From NCBI GenBank assembly GCA_934573935.1, contig CAKTMO010000034.1:1-11545 (forward strand): DNA of 11,545 nucleotides. The letters run 5' to 3'. The DNA comes from an uncultured Oscillospiraceae bacterium. Lineage in GTDB: Bacteria > Bacillota > Clostridia > Oscillospirales > Oscillospiraceae. The position numbers and the translations under genes are program-made. Of this stretch, positions 8,509 through 11,545 are shown piece by piece (within the stretch, counting starts at the first letter, position 1; each line of letters opens with the position of its first letter). The notes under the pieces were generated by a model that was not told the origin of the DNA, did no database searches, and saw nothing but the letters and a program-made list of their open reading frames with translations.

Positions 8509-9789
8509 TCAACTCCGTTCCTTTTCCAGCTTCTCGATGCTGACGAGTTTGGTACACAGTGCCAGTATCGTGACGGCGGCACGGATCTCCTCCACCGTGG
8601 CAAAGGAGGGGGCCAACCGGATGTTCCGATCCTCCGGATCGCGGCCATAGGGATAGGTCGCGCCTGCCGGTGTGAACTTGACGCCATTGGCGGCGCACAG
8701 CTTCACCACCTCGGCGGCGCAGCCCGGCAGCGTGTCAAAGGAGAGAAAGTAACCACCCTTCGGCGTTGTCCACTGTGCGACGCCTGTGCCGCCCAACTCC
8801 GTGTCCAGCACCTCCAGCACCGCGTCGAACTTGGGCTTCAGGATAGCGGCATGCTTTTTCATGTGGGCCAGCAGCCCCGCGTCATTCTTGAAGAACCGCG
8901 CGTGCCGCAGTTGGTTCAGCTTGTCCGGCCCAATGGTGGACAACTGCAAAAACGACTTGATGTCGATGAGGTTCGCCGCGCTGGCAGCCACCGCCGCAAT
9001 ACCGGAGCCGGGGAACGTGACCTTGCTGGTGGAGCAGAACTCGTAGACCAGATCGGGATGTCCGGCCTTTTCGCACTCCGCGATGATATCCGGTATCTGA
9101 GCACACTCCCCGTCGAAGCAGTGGACGCAGTAGGCGTTATCCCAGAAGATGCGGAAATCTGCCGCTGCGGGCCGCAGATTGGCAAAGCGTCTGACCACAT
9201 CATCGCTGAACACGATCCCGGTGGGGTTCTGGTATTTCGGCACGCACCAGATACCCTTCACCGTCTCGTCCTGCACCAGATGCTCCACCAGCGCCATATC
9301 CGGGCCGTTTTCATTCATCGGCACCGGGATCAACTGGAAGCCGAAATGCTCTGTGATGGCAAAGTGCCGGTCATAGCCCGGCACGGGACACAGAAACTTA
9401 CGTTCTGGTACCTCCTGCCACGATGTGCCGCCGCAGATGCCCTCGGTCATGCCGTGGCTGATGATCTGATACATCAGCGTCAGGCTACTGTTGCCACCCA
9501 CGATGGTGTGTGAGGCGTGGGTGCCCATCATATGGGCCAGCAGCCGCTTGGCCTCCGGAATGCCGTCAAGGCCGCCGTAGTTGCGGCAGTCCTGGCCGCT
9601 CTCGCTGTCCAGAATGCTGCGGTGATCCAGCTCGTCCAGCAGCTTCAGCGACAGCTCAAGCTGCTCCGCGGCAGGCTTGCCCCGCGACAGATCCAGCGTC
9701 AGGCCCCGTTTTTCGTATTCCTTGAGCCGGTGCAGGCATTGCTCCTTCTCCTGTGCCAGCGCCGCGCCATTCATTGATGTGTACTCCAT
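8509..9789 (-). CDS. PLP-dependent aminotransferase, MocR-type aspartate aminotransferase family
   Basis: The 426-residue product is a fold-type I aminotransferase like the Aminotran_MocR (subgroup Ic aspartate aminotransferase) family, which moves an amino group between aspartate or a similar amino acid and 2-oxoglutarate. Seen are LDLSRGKP (32-39), YGGLDGIPEAK (71-81), PKYQNPTG with N188, WDNAYC with D217 and Y220, the PLP-binding lysine K256 in STSKVTFPGSG, and R391 in NIRLAPS for the substrate carboxylate. Length is normal for that family. The ATG at 9789 is decided by GAGGT six bases upstream; a longer frame to 9906 would overlap the promoter. It is the first gene of the operon leading into ATP synthase and is divergent from a LysR regulator. 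Exact substrate cannot be read from sequence. Confidence 0.92.
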   Translation of the reverse strand: MEYTSMNGAALAQEKEQCLHRLKEYEKRGLTLDLSRGKPAAEQLELSLKLLDELDHRSILDSESGQDCRNYGGLDGIPEAKRLLAHMMGTHASHTIVGGNSSLTLMYQIISHGMTEGICGGTSWQEVPERKFLCPVPGYDRHFAITEHFGFQLIPVPMNENGPDMALVEHLVQDETVKGIWCVPKYQNPTGIVFSDDVVRRFANLRPAAADFRIFWDNAYCVHCFDGECAQIPDIIAECEKAGHPDLVYEFCSTSKVTFPGSGIAAVAASAANLIDIKSFLQLSTIGPDKLNQLRHARFFKNDAGLLAHMKKHAAILKPKFDAVLEVLDTELGGTGVAQWTTPKGGYFLSFDTLPGCAAEVVKLCAANGVKFTPAGATYPYGRDPEDRNIRLAPSFATVEEIRAAVTILALCTKLVSIEKLEKERS

Positions 9790-9814
9790 AATGATACCTC
9801 GCTTATTCTGTTCA

Positions 9815-9831
9815 GGCGGCGTGCCGCCGCC
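9815..9831 (-). promoter_or_regulatory. GC-rich hairpin in the aminotransferase leader
   Basis: A perfect 7-bp stem (9815-9821 with 9825-9831, 3-base loop) lies between the expected start of transcription near 9847 and the ATG at 9789. It has no T-tract, so it is not a terminator. It could stabilise the message of the long operon. Confidence 0.35.
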
Positions 9832-9853
9832 CTTGACTTCCTGTAACGGGTGC

Positions 9854-9882
9854 ATTATACTGACATTGCTTCTATATGTAAA
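9854..9882 (-). promoter_or_regulatory. promoter of the aminotransferase-yoaK-atp operon
   Basis: On the minus strand TTTACA (9882-9877) and TATAAT (9859-9854) are separated by 17 bases, an almost perfect vegetative promoter. Transcription should begin near 9847, leaving a leader of about 58 bases. No other clear promoter was noticed before atpB, which starts 15 bases after the preceding gene. Confidence 0.8.
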
Positions 9883-9893
9883 ATGTATGTTGA

Positions 9894-9908
9894 ATATGGT
9901 TATCATAT
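9894..9908. promoter_or_regulatory. candidate LysR-type binding site
   Basis: ATATG-N5-CATAT is a perfect 5-bp inverted repeat of the T-N11-A form typical of LysR regulators. It lies between the lysR start and the minus-strand -35 box of the aminotransferase promoter. Autoregulation and control of the operon are inferred from position only. Confidence 0.45.
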
Positions 9909-9936
9909 CTTGTTGACATATCTAAGTGGAGGGCAT

Positions 9937-10827
9937 ATGTATATCAGCTATGACTATTACCGGGTATTCTACTATGTGGCGAAGTATGGCAACGTGTCAC
10001 AGGCGGCAAAGCTTCTGCTGAACAACCAGCCGAACCTGACGCGCACCATCCGTAATCTGGAAAGTGAGCTGGGCTGTCCGCTGTTCTCCCGGACGAACCG
10101 GGGCATGAAGCTGACACCGGAGGGTGAACGGCTGTATACCCATGTCCGCATCGCTTTCGAGCATATCGAGGCGGGCGAGGCAGAGCTTACCGAAGCCAGA
10201 AACCTACAGACCGGCACCGTCTATATCGCCGCCAGCGAGGTGGCGCTGCGTTGTCTGCTGCTGCCTGTTCTGAAGCAGTATCGTCTGCTCTATCCGGGCG
10301 TCCGTATCCGAATCAGCAACCACTCCACGCCGCAGGCCATTGCCGCCTTGAAGGACGGCGCGGCAGACATTGCCGTGGTGACCACCCCCACTGTTCACTC
10401 TGCCTCACTGGCAGAGACCGTGATCCGCCCTATTCAGGAGGTGGCCGTCTGTTCCTCCGCCTTTCCGGCGCTGACCGACAGGCCCGTGGCGCTCTCGGAG
10501 CTGCTGGACTATCCCATCATCTCGCTGGGGCCGGATACCAAGTCTTTCGCATTCTATTCCGACTTTTTTACCGGTCACAGTCTGCCGTTCCACCCGGCCA
10601 TTGAGGCATTTACCGCCGACCAGATCCTGCCGATGGTGGAGGCCGACCTGGGCATCGGGTTCGTGCCCAACGAATTTCTGACGCAGGAAAGCCATGTCTG
10701 CCGCATTGACCTGAAGGAGCAGATCCCGGAACGTCAGGTGGTACTGATCAAGCGGAAGGGCCAGCCGCTGAGCGTGGCCGCCAGAAAGCTGGAGCATATG
10801 ATCTTGGAGGAAAAGAGCGGCACCTGA
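9937..10827 (+). CDS. LysR-family transcriptional regulator
   Basis: The 296-residue product has the normal LysR length and layout. The N-terminal winged helix-turn-helix (about 5-62) includes GNVSQAAKLLLNNQPNLTRT (18-37), LESELGCPLF (41-50) and RGMKLTPEG (55-63). A linker helix (about 63-90) leads to a periplasmic-binding-like effector domain (about 92-290) with ADLGIGFVPNEF near the end. The ATG at 9937 is chosen because GGAGGG (9928-9933) lies three bases upstream and the helix-turn-helix begins right after it; the longer frame from 9850 has no ribosome site. It is divergent from the aminotransferase operon, its probable target together with itself. The ligand is unknown. No T-rich terminator follows on the plus strand. 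Confidence 0.93.
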   Translation: MYISYDYYRVFYYVAKYGNVSQAAKLLLNNQPNLTRTIRNLESELGCPLFSRTNRGMKLTPEGERLYTHVRIAFEHIEAGEAELTEARNLQTGTVYIAASEVALRCLLLPVLKQYRLLYPGVRIRISNHSTPQAIAALKDGAADIAVVTTPTVHSASLAETVIRPIQEVAVCSSAFPALTDRPVALSELLDYPIISLGPDTKSFAFYSDFFTGHSLPFHPAIEAFTADQILPMVEADLGIGFVPNEFLTQESHVCRIDLKEQIPERQVVLIKRKGQPLSVAARKLEHMILEEKSGT

Positions 10828-10836
10828 TATCCATAT

Positions 10837-10878
10837 AAAAAGCCAGAACGCCCGAAGCAGAGCCTCAGGCGTTCTGGC
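10837..10878 (-). terminator. strong intrinsic terminator on the minus strand
   Basis: In the minus-strand RNA, 10878-10862 pairs with 10858-10842 over about 17 bp (two G-U pairs, UCU loop), followed by UUUUU at 10841-10837. The orientation means it ends a minus-strand transcript coming from the right, not lysR, which has no T-tract after this hairpin. It also shields lysR from antisense transcription. Confidence 0.75.
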
Positions 10879-10986
10879 CAGGAACAAAAAAGAGATAGTA
10901 CGTCCCCGGCCACAAGGTGGAGGCGGCCGGGGACGTCACAGGGGGTAAGTGTCTTTCATGAGTAAGTATGGATCTCTCTCAACTGC
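10837..10986 (-). ncRNA. candidate small RNA of about 150 nt with own promoter and terminator
   Basis: A near-consensus promoter (10993-11021) and a strong terminator (10837-10878) on the same strand define a transcript of about 150 bases with no convincing gene. It contains a perfect 12-bp GC-rich hairpin (10936-10925 with 10911-10900, 13-base loop), and AGAGAU (10977-10972) can pair with AUCUCU (10896-10891) to close a domain around it. The second stem is the terminator. Only a 7-codon frame (10936-10959) without a ribosome site is present. I do not recognise it as 6S RNA or a known riboswitch. It could be a regulatory small RNA. Confidence 0.55.
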
Positions 10987-10992
10987 AAATAC

Positions 10993-11021
10993 ATTATACT
11001 ATGCGGTGTCATAGTTGTAAA
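10993..11021 (-). promoter_or_regulatory. promoter of the minus-strand small RNA
   Basis: On the minus strand TTTACA (11021-11016) and TATAAT (10998-10993) are separated by 17 bases. It has the same two boxes and spacing as the aminotransferase promoter, but the spacers differ. Start expected near 10986. Confidence 0.75.
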
Positions 11022-11029
11022 ACGCATTT

Positions 11030-11058
11030 TTGTCCTCGATTGCATGAGCAACTGTAAT
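11030..11058 (+). promoter_or_regulatory. weaker divergent promoter
   Basis: TTGTCC (11030-11035) and TGTAAT (11053-11058) have a 17-base spacer, matching 4 of 6 and 5 of 6 consensus bases. It lies back to back with the promoter at 10993-11021, nine bases apart. Start expected near 11065. Confidence 0.4.
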
Positions 11059-11064
11059 GTATTC

Positions 11065-11215
11065 CTGCAAAAAGAGTATCTTTACAACCATGACGCTTCA
11101 TGCCATGCTGGAAATGCAGTTGGATCTTTGGATTCGTTTTTGCCCATTATGAGATGAGGGGCATCCTCCTCTCACGCCGCACCCAGACATGCCGTCTTTG
11201 CTGGGTGCGGTTTTT
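11065..11215 (+). ncRNA. possible small RNA, plus strand
   Basis: The stretch between the weak promoter at 11030-11058 and the terminator at 11177-11215 has no convincing protein gene. Local pairings include AAAGA-GTA-TCTTT (near 11071-11083) and CATGA-CGCT-TCATG (near 11089-11102), and GCAAAAA near 11067 could pair with TTTTTGC near 11135. It is mirrored by the minus-strand small RNA candidate. An open frame at 11100-11288 has no ribosome site and runs through the terminator, so I do not call it. Confidence 0.3.
11177..11215 (+). terminator. intrinsic terminator, plus strand
   Basis: CCGCACCCAG (11177-11186) pairs perfectly with CTGGGTGCGG (11201-11210), followed directly by five T residues (11211-11215). 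This clear plus-strand terminator shows that something is transcribed rightward across this region. Confidence 0.8.
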
Positions 11216-11227
11216 CTATAGGGAGAA

Positions 11228-11251
11228 AGGGACAGCCGTTTGGCTGTCCCT
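11228..11251 (-). terminator. hairpin after the short minus-strand ORF
   Basis: AGGGACAGCC (11228-11237) pairs with GGCTGTCCCT (11242-11251). Read on the minus strand it begins six bases after a stop codon at 11258-11260 and ends in CCCTTTCTC, a poor T-tract. The plus-strand side is T-richer, so it may act both ways. Confidence 0.5.
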
Positions 11252-11257
11252 CGTATT

Positions 11258-11407
11258 TTATTTTGCTACCGGCGCGTCGGGCCAGTAGATCACATAGCAC
11301 TCCTGCATCTCGCCCATGAAAAAGAAGATGTTTTCGCCCATCTCAATATGCTCACCGAAGGCCAGATTCGGCACGAAAAGCCGTCCGCTGGTGCACTTTA
11401 GCCCCAT
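11258..11407 (-). CDS. short hypothetical protein or gene remnant (49 residues)
   Basis: An ATG-to-TAA frame of 49 codons has codon choice like the surrounding host genes and is followed at once by a terminator-like hairpin, which favours a true gene end. The product has no signal peptide or membrane segment and no motif I recognise; it is rich in Met, Phe and Glu and ends in CYVIYWPDAPVAK. There is no good ribosome site before the ATG and an in-frame TAG lies eight codons upstream. It may therefore be the 3' remnant of a longer gene that was lost. No function can be given. Confidence 0.4.
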   Translation of the reverse strand: MGLKCTSGRLFVPNLAFGEHIEMGENIFFFMGEMQECYVIYWPDAPVAK

Positions 11408-11478
11408 GATGGTAAAAAGATAAATACGGCGCTATGTCCAATGCTGCGATTTTTCCTTTGTGTAACTATCTTTATCTC

Positions 11479-11508
11479 TTGACTTCGCCGTTCGGCTTAT
11501 ATTATACT
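11479..11508 (+). promoter_or_regulatory. promoter pointing out of the window, with operator-like repeats
   Basis: TTGACT (11479-11484) and TATACT (11503-11508), 18 bases apart, match 5 of 6 bases each. Transcription would run rightward past the edge. A 15-bp repeat occupies the spacer and recurs just after the expected start near 11515, an arrangement typical of repressor control. Confidence 0.55.
11486..11500 (+). repeat. direct repeat copy 1, operator-like
   Basis: CGCCGTTCGGCTTAT, containing the inverted repeat GCCG-TT-CGGC, lies wholly between the -35 and -10 boxes of the edge promoter. An identical copy begins 39 bases further on. Confidence 0.7.
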
Positions 11509-11524
11509 GCTACTAGAGTAATAA

Positions 11525-11539
11525 CGCCGTTCGGCTTAT
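11525..11539 (+). repeat. direct repeat copy 2, operator-like
   Basis: This is the identical 15-base copy, about ten bases downstream of the expected start of transcription. The copies are separated by 24 non-repeated bases. More copies may lie beyond the edge. Confidence 0.7.
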
Positions 11540-11545
11540 TTTCTG

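Noticed and set aside
8507..8698. N-terminal extension of the YoaK-family frame to 287 residues
   Set aside because: It overlaps the aminotransferase in another frame; the family signature and ribosome site support the ATG at 8506.
9790..9906. N-terminal extension of the aminotransferase to 465 residues
   Set aside because: The extension covers the promoter and leader, while the ATG at 9789 has a good ribosome site and fits family length.
10936..10959. Seven-codon leader peptide MKDTYPL
   Set aside because: No ribosome site and no biosynthetic gene after the terminator; probably chance.
10837..10986. 6S RNA or a known riboswitch
   Set aside because: The lopsided pairing lacks the large central bubble of 6S RNA, no familiar aptamer core was seen, and no gene follows on the same strand.
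11100..11288. 62-codon plus-strand frame
   Set aside because: No ribosome site, and it runs straight through the strong terminator at 11177-11215.
11486..11539. CRISPR array from the repeated 15-mer
   Set aside because: Only two copies with short repeat and 24-base spacing, and they coincide with promoter elements; operators fit better.

Overview
The window looks like chromosomal DNA of a fairly GC-rich anaerobic Firmicute, probably a gut Clostridium-class bacterium of the Oscillospiraceae/Ruminococcaceae kind. This is inferred from protein style, GGAGG ribosome binding sites, ATGA/GTGA gene overlaps and strong A/T-type promoters; I could not run a taxonomic search. Nearly everything lies on the minus strand.

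Layout from left to right. Positions 1-200 hold back-to-back terminators. Positions 212-1177 (minus) encode an Abi_2-family (AbiD/AbiF-type) HEPN protein, visibly AT-richer than its neighbours. Directly upstream of it is a short structured RNA (about 1198-1273) with its own near-consensus promoter (TTGACA-17-TATATT), preceded by a helically phased decamer array. This matches the layout of an RNA-linked toxin/defence locus.

Positions 1542-9882 appear to be one long minus-strand operon. From a TTTACA-17-TATAAT promoter it reads: MocR-type aspartate aminotransferase, a YoaK/DUF1275 membrane protein, then the F1Fo ATP synthase as atpB (a), atpE (c), atpF (b), a delta-alpha fusion, atpG (gamma), atpD (beta) and atpC (epsilon), ending in a perfect 15-bp terminator hairpin. 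The ATP synthase is unusual. There is no free atpH gene. Instead the alpha subunit carries about 95 extra N-terminal residues whose first part is recognisably the C-terminal domain of the delta subunit, and the N-terminal delta domain is missing from the cluster. The c subunit is also extended, with a signal-peptide-like segment and a Thr/Ala-rich linker. The atpI gene is not present.

A LysR-family regulator (9937-10827, plus) is divergent from the aminotransferase and probably acts on the shared intergenic region. Positions 10830-11220 contain no convincing protein gene but hold two divergent small-RNA candidates, each with a 17-bp-spaced promoter and an intrinsic terminator. The right edge has a short minus-strand ORF of 49 codons and a plus-strand promoter pointing out of the window, with a 15-bp direct repeat lying in its spacer and again just after the expected start site.

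The two strongest leads are the delta-alpha fusion, which would put three delta C-terminal domains in an F1 that normally has one, and the Abi_2 gene with its upstream structured RNA and an apparent Shine-Dalgarno switch.
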